A DNA stretch of 6,684 bases from Chromatiaceae bacterium (GCA_016938795.1 JAFGTZ010000198.1:1-6684), one strand, 5' to 3'. Shown: positions 1 to 6,227, counted from the stretch's first letter. Translations and numbers: made by a program. The notes: generated by a model from the letters alone, not told the origin.

Positions 1-530
1 CGGTAGATGCCGAGGTTCTGGCGCGCCTTCTCGGGGCCGCGGGTGATGACCAGCCCCCAGGTGATGAGCGGCGCGGCATCGCCCGGCCAGCAGTGCTGGA
101 TGGGCAGGCGGCCGAGATCAACCTCGTCTCCCGCGAACTCGACCTCCTGACAGAGCGCGTTGCGCCGCACCTTGGGGGCCATGTCGAGCACCTTGCGAAA
201 GATCGGCAGGCTTTCCCAGGCCTCGCGCATGCCCTTAGGCGGATCGGGCTGTTTGAGAAAGGCGAGAATCTCGCCCACCTTGCGCAGCGCCTCGACCGAT
301 TCCTCGCCCATGCCGAGCGCCACCCGCTTGGGGGTGCCGAAGAGATTGGCAAGCAGCGGGATGTCTGACCCCTTGGGTTTCTCGAACAAAAGGGCTGGAC
401 CGCCACCGCGCAGGGTGCGGTCGCAAATCTCGGTCACCTCCAGATAGGGGTCAACCTCCAGGCCGACGCGCTTGAGCTCGCCACGCGCCTCAAGCTGGTC
501 GATAAAGTCACGCAGATCGCGGTAGTTCAT
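1..530 (-). CDS. ubiD: UbiD, 4-hydroxy-3-polyprenylbenzoate decarboxylase (N-terminal part; runs off left edge)
   Basis: UbiD decarboxylates 3-polyprenyl-4-hydroxybenzoate in ubiquinone synthesis, using a prenylated FMN made by UbiX and a divalent metal; it is cytoplasmic. The first 176 codons are visible, roughly the first third of a family of about 490 residues. The protein starts MNYRDLRDFIDQLEARGELK and contains RTLRGGGPALLFEKPKG, NLFGTPKRVALGMG and CWPGDAAPLITWGLVITRGP, all close to remembered E. coli UbiD. The last visible residues are RQNLGIYR; Asn172 there matches the metal-binding Asn175 of E. coli UbiD, so the metal and prFMN pocket begins just before the edge. The ATG at 530-528 overlaps the TGA of the Uma2 gene as ATGA, which suggests translational coupling. 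No separate promoter was seen. The catalytic glutamates lie outside the window, so intactness of the C-terminal part cannot be judged. Confidence 0.97.
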   Translation of the reverse strand, partial: MNYRDLRDFIDQLEARGELKRVGLEVDPYLEVTEICDRTLRGGGPALLFEKPKGSDIPLLANLFGTPKRVALGMGEESVEALRKVGEILAFLKQPDPPKGMREAWESLPIFRKVLDMAPKVRRNALCQEVEFAGDEVDLGRLPIQHCWPGDAAPLITWGLVITRGPEKARQNLGIY

Positions 531-1006
531 GCAAGCGGCTGAATCTCAATGTGTGCGGGAAAATCGGCGACCAGGCGCGAACGGGGGAGTTCACCGCTTG
601 CGTCGAAGAAGCGCATGGCGCCACCTTCGTCGCAGATCCAGTATTCCCGTGCGCCGGCCTCCAGATAGAGGTGGCGTTTTTCGGCAAGTTCGGCCTGGCT
701 GTTGCTCGACGAGACCACCTCGATACAGATCTCGGGGGCGATCGAGCACTCGGCCTCGCTGGCGATCATGGCGAAGCGTTCGGCCGAGGCCCAGGCCACA
801 TCAGCCACCTTGGTGCCCTGGGGGGTGTGGATGGCGCATTCGGCGAGGATGACGCCGTTCTCGGGCAGAAGGCGTGCGATGCGTCCCTGAAAAGCCGAGT
901 GATAGACCTTGACCGGCGACATTAGCACCTGACCTTGTGCGTTGAGTTCAATCTTGAACGGCAGATCGCGCAGACTGGGATGCTCACAGACTTCTTGCCA
1001 TTGCAT
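527..1006 (-). CDS. Uma2-family (DUF820) putative PD-(D/E)XK endonuclease, 159 aa
   Basis: This is a Uma2-family protein with a restriction-endonuclease-like fold; the family's biological role is not established and nuclease activity is inferred from fold. Visible family features are a beta strand with VADVAW (Asp69), a PEICIEVVSSSNS stretch (Glu96), then a helix with Lys110 and Tyr114 leading to GAREYWICDEGG (118-129). Asp69 and Glu96, with Lys110 as the possible migrated lysine, are the likely metal-site residues; the assignment is by pattern only. The start MQWQEVCEHPSLRDLPFK resembles a short subgroup of the family, so 159 residues looks full length rather than truncated. The ATG at 1006 has a perfect GGAGG eight bases upstream. 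The stop overlaps the ubiD start by ATGA, and prlC lies 52 bp upstream on the same strand. No partner toxin, antitoxin or methylase is adjacent. Uma2 genes are usually multicopy and probably mobile, so it may be a later insertion into a prlC-ubiD neighbourhood. Confidence 0.9.
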   Translation of the reverse strand: MQWQEVCEHPSLRDLPFKIELNAQGQVLMSPVKVYHSAFQGRIARLLPENGVILAECAIHTPQGTKVADVAWASAERFAMIASEAECSIAPEICIEVVSSSNSQAELAEKRHLYLEAGAREYWICDEGGAMRFFDASGELPRSRLVADFPAHIEIQPLA

Positions 1007-1014
1007 CGATCAGA

Positions 1015-1019
1015 CCTCC
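1015..1019 (-). promoter_or_regulatory. Shine-Dalgarno GGAGG of the Uma2 gene
   Basis: On the minus strand GGAGG precedes the ATG at 1006-1004 with an eight-base spacer. It is one of the two strongest ribosome binding sites in the window and supports the chosen start. Because ubiD begins inside the Uma2 stop and has no comparable site of its own immediately upstream, this site may indirectly set UbiD translation through coupling. Confidence 0.8.
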
Positions 1020-1035
1020 AGGTTTTGACTTGGCC

Positions 1036-1055
1036 CCCCTCACAAGGGAGAGGGG
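1036..1055 (-). other. GC-rich stem-loop between prlC and the Uma2 gene
   Basis: CCCCTC at 1036-1041 pairs with GAGGGG at 1050-1055 across an eight-base loop, in the 52-bp gap after the prlC stop. On the transcribed strand no T-run follows, so it is not a canonical intrinsic terminator. It could be an mRNA-stabilising or partial-termination hairpin, or the remnant of a dispersed GC-rich palindromic repeat; the CCCTCTCCC...GAGGGG pattern is common between genes in GC-rich proteobacteria. Only one copy is present in this window. Confidence 0.4.
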
Positions 1056-1058
1056 CTT

Positions 1059-3092
1059 TCAGGCCGCGATTCCCGAATGGCGCAGCAGGGCATCGGTGCT
1101 GGGTTCGCGTCCGCGGAAGTTGACATAGAGCACCATGGCCTCCTCCGAGCCGCCCTTTTCGAGAATCTGGCGGCGGAAGGCGCGTCCGGTCTCGGCATCG
1201 AAGACGCCGCGCTCCTCAAAGAGCGAGAAGGCATCCGCCGAGAGCACCTCGGCCCATTTATAGCTGTAATAGCCCGCCGCGTAGCCTCCGGCGAAGATGT
1301 GCGAAAAGCCATGGGCGAAGCGATGGAAGGCGGGCGGGCGGACTACGGCGACCCGGTCGCGCACCGACTCCAGAATCTCATGGATGCGCCCGCCGCGCGC
1401 TGGGTCGTATTCGTGATGCAGGCGGAAGTCGAACAGCGAGAATTCGAGCTGGCGCACCATCTGCATGGCCGACTGGAAGTTTTTGGCGGCGATCATGCGC
1501 TCGTAGAGCGGCTCGGGCAGCGGCTCGCCGCTCTCCCAGTGGCGCGCGAAGAGATCGAGCGACTCGCGCTCCCAGCACCAGTTCTCCATGAACTGGCTGG
1601 GTAGCTCCACCGCATCCCATGGCACCCCATTGATGCCGCCCACCGCCGGATAATCGACCTGGGTGAGCAGATGGTGGAGCCCGTGGCCGAACTCGTGGAA
1701 CAGGGTTTCCACCTCGTCGTGGGTCAGCAGCGAGGGCTTGCCATCCACCGGCGGGGTGAAGTTACACACCAGATAGGCCACCGGGAGCTGATCGCGGCGG
1801 CTGGTGCGCAGCCGATTGGCGCACACATCCATCCAGGCCCCGCCGCGCTTGTTCGCGCGCGCATAGGGGTCGAGATAGAACTGACCGATGAGCGCCCCAG
1901 TGGCGTTGTCGCGAATGGCGAAGAAGCGCGCATCGGGATGATAGGTCTCGAAGTCGCTGACCTCCTGGATGCGGATGCCGAACAGTCGCCCCACCACCTC
2001 AAAGAGCCCCGCGAGCACCCGGGGCAGGGGGAAGTAGGGGCGCAGTTCCTCCTGGCTGATCTGGTAGCGGTGTACGCGCAGCTTTTCAGAATAAAAGGCG
2101 ATGTCCCAGGGCTCCAGACGCTCGATGCCATGGTGCTCGCGCGCGAAGGCCTCGAGCTCGGCCAGCTCGCGCTGTGCCTGGGGCAGGGAGCGCTCGGCCA
2201 GATCGTTCAGGAAATCGAGCACCTGGGTGGGCGTGCGCGCCATCTTGGTGGCGAGCGAGCGCTCGGCATAGTTGGCAAAGCCGAGCAACTGGGCGAGTTC
2301 GTGGCGTAGCGCCAAAATCTGCTCCATGATGTCGCTGTTGTCCCAGCGTCCCGCGTGCGGTCCCTGATCGGAGGCGCGTGTGCCATAGGCTTCGTAGAGG
2401 GCAAAGCGCAGCTCGCGATCCTCGGCATAGGTCATGACCGGCAGATAGCTCGGCATGTGCAGGCTGAACAGCCAGCCGTCCTTGTCCTGCTCGCGCGCGC
2501 TCTGGCGCGCGAGCGCCCGGGCCGACTCGGGCAGTCCGGCAAGGCGCGCCTCGTCCTCGATCAGCAGGTTCCAGGCATTGGTGGCATCCAGCACATTCTC
2601 GGAATAGGTGCTGGTGAGGCGCGAGAGTTCCTGGCTGATGGCGCGATAGCGCTCCTTCTTCTCGGCGGGCAGATCGACGCCCGAGAGATGAAAGTCGCGC
2701 AGGGCGTTCTCGATGAGCTTGCGCTGCACATCGTCAAGATGCTCCTGGGCGGCCACAGCGCGATAGGCGCGAAACAGCGCCTCGTTCTGACCCACCTCGG
2801 TGCCATAGTCGCTGAGCTTGGGCAGGCAGGCGTTGTAGGCCGCGCGCAGCGCCTCGCTGTTGAGCACGCCATTGAGATGGCCGACGGGTGACCAGACACG
2901 TCCGAGGTCATCATCGCACTCCTCCAGCGGCTCGATGACCGACTCCCAGGTCGGCACCTCGACCGACTGGGTGAGTCGTGCAATCTCGGCGCGACAGCGC
3001 GCGAGCTGGGCGTCGATGGCCGGCTCGATGTGCTCGGGCTGAATGCGCGAGAAGGCCGGAAGGGTCTGATTTTCAAGCAATGGGTTGGACAT
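1059..3092 (-). CDS. prlC: Oligopeptidase A (PrlC), M3-family zinc metallopeptidase, 677 aa
   Basis: This is a cytoplasmic zinc oligopeptidase that degrades short peptides, including cleaved signal peptides. The catalytic motif LFHEFGHGLHH puts the zinc ligands at His466 and His470 and the catalytic Glu at 467; the third ligand is Glu496 in DAVELPSQFMENW. The conserved Gly/Tyr loop HIFAGGYAAGYYSYKW (598-613) supplies substrate-binding tyrosines at 604, 608 and 611, by comparison with thimet oligopeptidase. The protein is collinear with E. coli PrlC from MSNPLLENQ to GREPSTDALLRHSGIAA and has the usual length of about 680. The reading frame stays open to a TTG at 3176, but homology begins at the ATG at 3092, which has AAGG seven bases upstream, so that start was chosen. 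It lies 80 bp after the CNP1-like gene and 52 bp before the Uma2 gene. No frameshift or missing catalytic residue was seen. Confidence 0.98.
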   Translation of the reverse strand: MSNPLLENQTLPAFSRIQPEHIEPAIDAQLARCRAEIARLTQSVEVPTWESVIEPLEECDDDLGRVWSPVGHLNGVLNSEALRAAYNACLPKLSDYGTEVGQNEALFRAYRAVAAQEHLDDVQRKLIENALRDFHLSGVDLPAEKKERYRAISQELSRLTSTYSENVLDATNAWNLLIEDEARLAGLPESARALARQSAREQDKDGWLFSLHMPSYLPVMTYAEDRELRFALYEAYGTRASDQGPHAGRWDNSDIMEQILALRHELAQLLGFANYAERSLATKMARTPTQVLDFLNDLAERSLPQAQRELAELEAFAREHHGIERLEPWDIAFYSEKLRVHRYQISQEELRPYFPLPRVLAGLFEVVGRLFGIRIQEVSDFETYHPDARFFAIRDNATGALIGQFYLDPYARANKRGGAWMDVCANRLRTSRRDQLPVAYLVCNFTPPVDGKPSLLTHDEVETLFHEFGHGLHHLLTQVDYPAVGGINGVPWDAVELPSQFMENWCWERESLDLFARHWESGEPLPEPLYERMIAAKNFQSAMQMVRQLEFSLFDFRLHHEYDPARGGRIHEILESVRDRVAVVRPPAFHRFAHGFSHIFAGGYAAGYYSYKWAEVLSADAFSLFEERGVFDAETGRAFRRQILEKGGSEEAMVLYVNFRGREPSTDALLRHSGIAA

Positions 3093-3144
3093 CGGGCGAC
3101 CTTGTGGCTCGAACAGTTGAGGCAATGGGAATGAGATGGCGGCA

Positions 3145-3172
3145 GCGCGCAGGCGCTTCCAGTGTTGCGCGC
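3145..3172 (-). other. 7-bp GC stem-loop directly after the CNP1-like gene
   Basis: GCGCGCA at 3145-3151 and TGCGCGC at 3166-3172 form a perfect seven-base stem with a 14-base loop, starting one base beyond the CNP1 stop codon in the transcribed direction. No U-run follows, so classical intrinsic termination is unlikely. Its place in the widest gap of the minus-strand row (80 bp) makes it a candidate for mRNA processing, 3'-end protection or attenuation before prlC. Alternating GC sequence makes chance pairing fairly easy. Confidence 0.4.
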
Positions 3173-3754
3173 TCAATCCGAGAAGAAACCGCTTGGCTGG
3201 CTGGCATCGCCCGCGCCGCGCAGCAGGCGTAGCATCTCGTCGCGCGGGCGGGGGCGAAAGGCGCGCGGCTCGCAGAGATAATGACGCCAGAGTTCAACAT
3301 GATGGCGGTCCTGGCTCAAACGTCCGGAAATCGGCTGCCACTGCGGGTCGTCGATGGGGACAAAGCGACCGCCCTGACCGAAGGCATAGAGTTTATAGAC
3401 CGCCTTGGGCGTGCAGCGCAGTCCCTCGACGGAGACATTGCGATGGCCGTTGCGGCCCTCGACCACCAGGGTGTAGCGCACCACATCATCAGCGCCGATG
3501 GACAGATGGCGCCCATCGAGCAGGTAACGCAGCTCGCTGCGCGGGCCGTCGAGATGCAGCTCGATGAGATCGGCGTCCTTGGGCCAGGGCGGCAGTCGGG
3601 TCTCGCCCTCCTGCCAGGGCAGGGCGTCGCGCACGCTCTCCGGGATGTCGGGCTCGGCGTCGGAGACGAAGGCGTTATCGCCCGAGCGCGCGAGCGCCGG
3701 GCTGGCGCTCAGCACGAACATCAAGGCCAGCGCCATGGCAAGTTGGGGTGTCAT
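3173..3754 (-). CDS. CNP1-like family secreted protein, 193 aa
   Basis: The protein resembles the CNP1-like family (cryptic neisserial protein 1), which has no assigned function. An N-terminal hydrophobic segment (about residues 5-19) ends in SPALA before Arg23, a plausible type I signal peptide, so the mature protein is probably periplasmic. The family core runs from about 45 to 175: LPWQEGETRLPPWP, then RYTLVVEGRNGHRNVSVEGL, then RCTPKAVYKLYAFGQGGRF and WRHYLCEP. Two cysteines, Cys114 and Cys161, could form a disulfide after export. The start chosen is the ATG at 3754, four bases after the stop of the FAD enzyme gene, as expected for translational coupling. A TTG at 3775 overlapping that gene would add MAPRSDA, bringing an Arg to a signal peptide n-region that otherwise lacks positive charge, so this start is not settled. 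No clear Shine-Dalgarno sequence precedes either one. Confidence 0.8.
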   Translation of the reverse strand: MTPQLAMALALMFVLSASPALARSGDNAFVSDAEPDIPESVRDALPWQEGETRLPPWPKDADLIELHLDGPRSELRYLLDGRHLSIGADDVVRYTLVVEGRNGHRNVSVEGLRCTPKAVYKLYAFGQGGRFVPIDDPQWQPISGRLSQDRHHVELWRHYLCEPRAFRPRPRDEMLRLLRGAGDASQPSGFFSD

Positions 3755-3758
3755 GGCG

Positions 3759-4964
3759 TCAGACCGGGGCGCCAAACAGCCGATCGCTCTCGGCGCGCGA
3801 GCGGGTGAGGGCGTCTTCCATGGAGACGCCGAGGAACCAGTTGCCGGTCATGGCCAGCGGGGTGCCGGCAAGTGCCGCGTCGAGCCGCGCGATGCGCTCG
3901 GCGTGACCGGGGCGTAGCACGGGCAGACGGTTGTGGACACGACATTCGGCAACGATCTGAGCGGGGTTCAGATCGAGCGTCTGGCAGGCGCGCGCGCGCT
4001 GCGCCTCGGCATCGAGTGCGCCGGGGCGAAAATGGAAGGCAAAGCCACGGTGGGCCGGGTCGGGCAGAAAATCGCGCGACACCGCCGAGTAGAAGGCGTC
4101 CTCGATGGCGATGAGTCCGGCGATGGGCTTCAGGCGGGCGAGATCAGTATTGCGCGCCACCAGCACCAGGGTTTCAATCTCGGCCATCTCCATGCCGTCG
4201 AGCGCCACGCGCGCGGCCTCAAAGCCCTCGGGCAGCAGACCGGCCGCCACCGGCGGAGGCACGGCCAGGGTCAAGTGACGCGCTCGGACCACTTTGCCCC
4301 CATCGATGCGCACCTCGAAACCCTCGGCGCTGTGGGCGATGGAGCCGACCCGCTGCGCGGTGCGCACCTCGATGCCGGACCCGGCGGCGATCGCCTCGGC
4401 AATGGAGGAGAGTCCGCCATTAAAGGTAAAGGCCTTGATGACCTCCTTGCGCCGGGGTTTCTTGCGAAAGAGCGCCTCGGCGGGATAGTCGTCGGCGGGC
4501 TGGCAGATGACCGCCTGAAAGGCGTAGCGCAGCAGATCCTCGTAGTTGCGCTGGCCGAGCACCCGGCTGTAGTAGTCGGCCACGCGGCGCCCGGCCTTGG
4601 GTTCGCTGAAGAGACGCGGCAGCGAGGCGAGCGCCTCGCCAAGGTGCAGGGCCGAGGTGATGGAGCGGCGCGCGCCATCCTTCCACAGCCGGTAGCCCAC
4701 CTTGAGCTTGGGTTGAACCTGCTCGGTGAGCCCCAGATCGTCGAGGATGTCGAGCAGATTGCCGTAGCTGTTGAAGCAGGTGTGTCCGCCGGCCTCGACC
4801 CAGAAACCGCCGAGGTCGTCAAAACGCTGGCTGTTGATGCAGCCGCCAACACGCTCGTTGGCCTCCAGCACCAGGGTGGAGAGACCGCGCCGGGCAGAGA
4901 AATGGGCCGCGCCCAGGCCGCTGATGCCGGCGCCGATGATGAGGTGGTCGAAGTCTTGGCTCAT
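3759..4964 (-). CDS. FAD-dependent amine oxidase / protoporphyrinogen oxidase-like oxidoreductase, 401 aa
   Basis: This is a flavoprotein of the amine oxidase superfamily. The N-terminal FAD-binding Rossmann fold is clear: HLIIGAGISGLGAAHFSARRG with GxGxxG at 11-16, then LVLEANERVGG with the ribose-binding Glu34 and the GG pair at 40-41. The C-terminal flavin motif is MTGNWFLGVSMEDALTRSR at about 372-390. The middle (about 90-300) is the variable substrate region, including GGLSSIAEAIA and AVPPPVAAGLLP. The C-terminal motif is close to HemY-type protoporphyrinogen oxidases, but the protein is shorter than a typical 450-480-residue HemY, so the substrate is unassigned; carotenoid or polyamine oxidation are less favoured alternatives. 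No signal peptide or membrane segment was seen. Homology starts at the ATG at 4964. Upstream in-frame codons to 5267 give about 100 Pro/Arg/Ser-rich residues that overlap the preceding gene in another frame, and they are spurious. The Shine-Dalgarno sequence is poor. Confidence 0.88.
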   Translation of the reverse strand: MSQDFDHLIIGAGISGLGAAHFSARRGLSTLVLEANERVGGCINSQRFDDLGGFWVEAGGHTCFNSYGNLLDILDDLGLTEQVQPKLKVGYRLWKDGARRSITSALHLGEALASLPRLFSEPKAGRRVADYYSRVLGQRNYEDLLRYAFQAVICQPADDYPAEALFRKKPRRKEVIKAFTFNGGLSSIAEAIAAGSGIEVRTAQRVGSIAHSAEGFEVRIDGGKVVRARHLTLAVPPPVAAGLLPEGFEAARVALDGMEMAEIETLVLVARNTDLARLKPIAGLIAIEDAFYSAVSRDFLPDPAHRGFAFHFRPGALDAEAQRARACQTLDLNPAQIVAECRVHNRLPVLRPGHAERIARLDAALAGTPLAMTGNWFLGVSMEDALTRSRAESDRLFGAPV

Positions 4965-4995
4965 GGGGGGCTCTGGATGTCTGTGTTCGGAAAAG

Positions 4996-5556
4996 TCAGT
5001 CGTCCGCGATATCGCGTTCGGGGCTCTCGTCCTCGCGTGGCTCGATGGCGACAAGCGAGAGGTGGCTGATATCGGGCTCGGGAATGGGGGTGGGCGGTTG
5101 CTCGCAGTCCTCAAGAGACCAGTCGGCGCCACCAACCAAGGCAAGATGCTCGGTGTCGATGGGCGGAATCTTAACCTCGCGCTCGGCTTCGAGAAAACCC
5201 TCCTGAGGCGCCAGCGCAAGACTGGAGGCGGCAAGGGCCGCCAGGCCCTTGGCAGTGGTGGCGTCAACGGCGGGGGCTTGGGATGCCGATGGCGGCGGGG
5301 AGGGCGCCTCGTTCGGGGTTGCGTTCAGCTCAAGACGTTCGAGCACTGCGCCCACCTCGCTGAACACGCGCTCGTACTGTGCGGCGGTTTTGGCGTCCAC
5401 AGCGCGCTTCACCACCACGGGCTGACCCGAGAAGAGGCGGGCCGCGCCGGCCTCGTCGAGCCGGAAGAGTTCGCGCAGACGTGCGCGTGCCTGATCCGCG
5501 TCGGTGCCGGGTTGGAGGATCGCGCGAAAGCTGAGATCGTATCTAGGTTCGGCCAT
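4996..5556 (-). CDS. Hypothetical protein with small N-terminal alpha/beta domain and duplicated C-terminal motif, 186 aa
   Basis: No named function. Residues 5-76 form a compact domain, YDLSFRAILQPG, then an Ala/Arg helix ending RELF (28-31), LFSGQPVVVKRAVD (41-54), and AAQYERVFSEVGAVLERL. I recall this pattern from the N-termini of several gammaproteobacterial proteins, sometimes compared with ribosomal L7/L12 C-terminal domains; that is from memory, not a search. Residues 80-117 are an Ala/Pro-rich linker. The acidic tail holds two copies of DxxHLxLV, at 134-141 (DTEHLALV) and 162-169 (DISHLSLV), 28 residues apart. There is no signal peptide or membrane helix, so it is probably cytoplasmic. 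The start at 5556 has GGAG eight bases upstream; an in-frame ATG at 5583 would add nine residues without a good ribosome site. It lies 44 bp after the cytochrome gene and 31 bp before the FAD enzyme gene. Confidence 0.8.
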   Translation of the reverse strand: MAEPRYDLSFRAILQPGTDADQARARLRELFRLDEAGAARLFSGQPVVVKRAVDAKTAAQYERVFSEVGAVLERLELNATPNEAPSPPPSASQAPAVDATTAKGLAALAASSLALAPQEGFLEAEREVKIPPIDTEHLALVGGADWSLEDCEQPPTPIPEPDISHLSLVAIEPREDESPERDIADD

Positions 5557-5576
5557 GGCCCGTGCTCCGGAGGGCC
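5557..5576 (-). promoter_or_regulatory. Ribosome binding site inside a small hairpin
   Basis: GGCCC at 5557-5561 pairs with GGGCC at 5572-5576, placing the Shine-Dalgarno GGAG (complement of 5565-5568) in the ten-base loop just upstream of the ATG at 5556. The GGAG itself lies in a CTCCGGAG palindrome. Such folding can restrain translation unless ribosomes from the upstream gene open it. The ribosome site is well supported; any regulatory effect is inference. Confidence 0.45.
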
Positions 5577-5600
5577 AGGCCATGGGCCGAGCCCCAGTGG

Positions 5601-6179
5601 TCAGAGTGGTTTCAGAAGGCTGAAGGCGCCGCGAATCTCGCCCACCGAGTAACCGCGCGCCTGATCTTCAGGATAGCGCTCGTCCAGGGCGCTGACCACT
5701 TCGGGCGCAATGTTGCTGCCGTGACAGGTCAGGCAGACCTCGCCGGTGGGAATGGCCTTCATGAGACGAAACGCCTTGCCCTCGGGGGTCTCGACCTCCT
5801 CGGCGAAGGCCAGTGTCATCACATCCTCGCCTGCGGCAAGGCGCGCCTCGAAGGCGCCGAGCACCTTCTGCTCCCAGTCATCGGGGCGGTTATCACTGTT
5901 GCGGGTCTTGAAGCTGACGCGCCCAATCTCCCAGCCCGAGCGCGCCGAGAGTTCCTCGGCGATGGCCGGTGCGCGTTCCTGACACATGCCGATGGCCTGG
6001 GTGGGGCCGCCTTGCTCGATGGCGCCCTTGAGTTCGCCTTGCAGCGTGATGGCGAATTCCTTGATAAGCGCCTGCGCCTCGGCAAGGCGCGGATCCTGAG
6101 GCGCCTCGGCGGCCAGGGCCAGGGAACCAAACAGCAGAGCGGAGAGTGCGGTCGTGGTGCGAATAACTGGCGTGTTCAT
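5601..6179 (-). CDS. Periplasmic c-type cytochrome, Tll0287-like / DUF3365 domain, 192 aa
   Basis: This is a secreted single-heme cytochrome c of the Tll0287-like (DUF3365) type. The signal peptide has Arg7, a hydrophobic stretch ALSALLFGSLALA and probable cleavage after residue 23. The domain covers about 35-190: QAIGMCQERAPAIAEEL (61-77), then GRVSFKTRNSDNRPDDWEQ (86-104), GEVCLTCHGSNIAPEVV with the heme-binding CLTCH at 149-153, and GEIRGAFSLLKPL at the end. His153 is the proximal ligand. Cys66 is the family-conserved cysteine that, as I recall from the cyanobacterial Tll0287 structure, can be the other axial ligand; here that is inference. It probably receives or passes electrons or senses redox or small ligands in the periplasm; the partner is unknown. 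The ATG at 6179 was chosen because the signal peptide starts there; AGGAGG lies 13 bases upstream, a long spacing. It is first in the minus-strand row and divergent from the YjdM gene. Confidence 0.92.
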   Translation of the reverse strand: MNTPVIRTTTALSALLFGSLALAAEAPQDPRLAEAQALIKEFAITLQGELKGAIEQGGPTQAIGMCQERAPAIAEELSARSGWEIGRVSFKTRNSDNRPDDWEQKVLGAFEARLAAGEDVMTLAFAEEVETPEGKAFRLMKAIPTGEVCLTCHGSNIAPEVVSALDERYPEDQARGYSVGEIRGAFSLLKPL

Positions 6180-6192
6180 GGTCGTGAAAGGT

Positions 6193-6198
6193 CCTCCT
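6193..6198 (-). promoter_or_regulatory. Shine-Dalgarno AGGAGG of the cytochrome gene, long spacing
   Basis: AGGAGG on the minus strand is a full-strength ribosome site, but 13 bases separate it from the ATG at 6179-6177, more than the usual 5-9. No ATG, GTG or TTG lies at a better distance in frame, and the signal peptide fits the ATG at 6179. Confidence 0.65.
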
Positions 6199-6227
6199 GA
6201 ACAGGATGGCGACTGATGAAGAATCGC

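Noticed and set aside
527..1006. Uma2 gene considered as half of a toxin-antitoxin or restriction system
   Set aside because: No small partner gene, methylase or regulator is adjacent; the neighbours are prlC and ubiD, both housekeeping genes.
1671..2891. Long plus-strand open frames opposite prlC
   Set aside because: They are antisense shadows of prlC, which is intact and collinear with its family; no domains or ribosome sites support them.
3933..5069. A 378-codon open frame on the plus strand, opposite the FAD oxidoreductase gene
   Set aside because: It lies antisense to a gene with clear motifs, its translation is Gly/Ala/Leu/His-rich with no recognisable domain, and long antisense frames are expected opposite GC-rich genes.
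4965..5267. About 100 extra in-frame residues upstream of the FAD enzyme
   Set aside because: The extension is Pro/Arg/Ser-rich, overlaps the 186-residue gene in another frame, and the flavin-binding fold begins right after the ATG at 4964.
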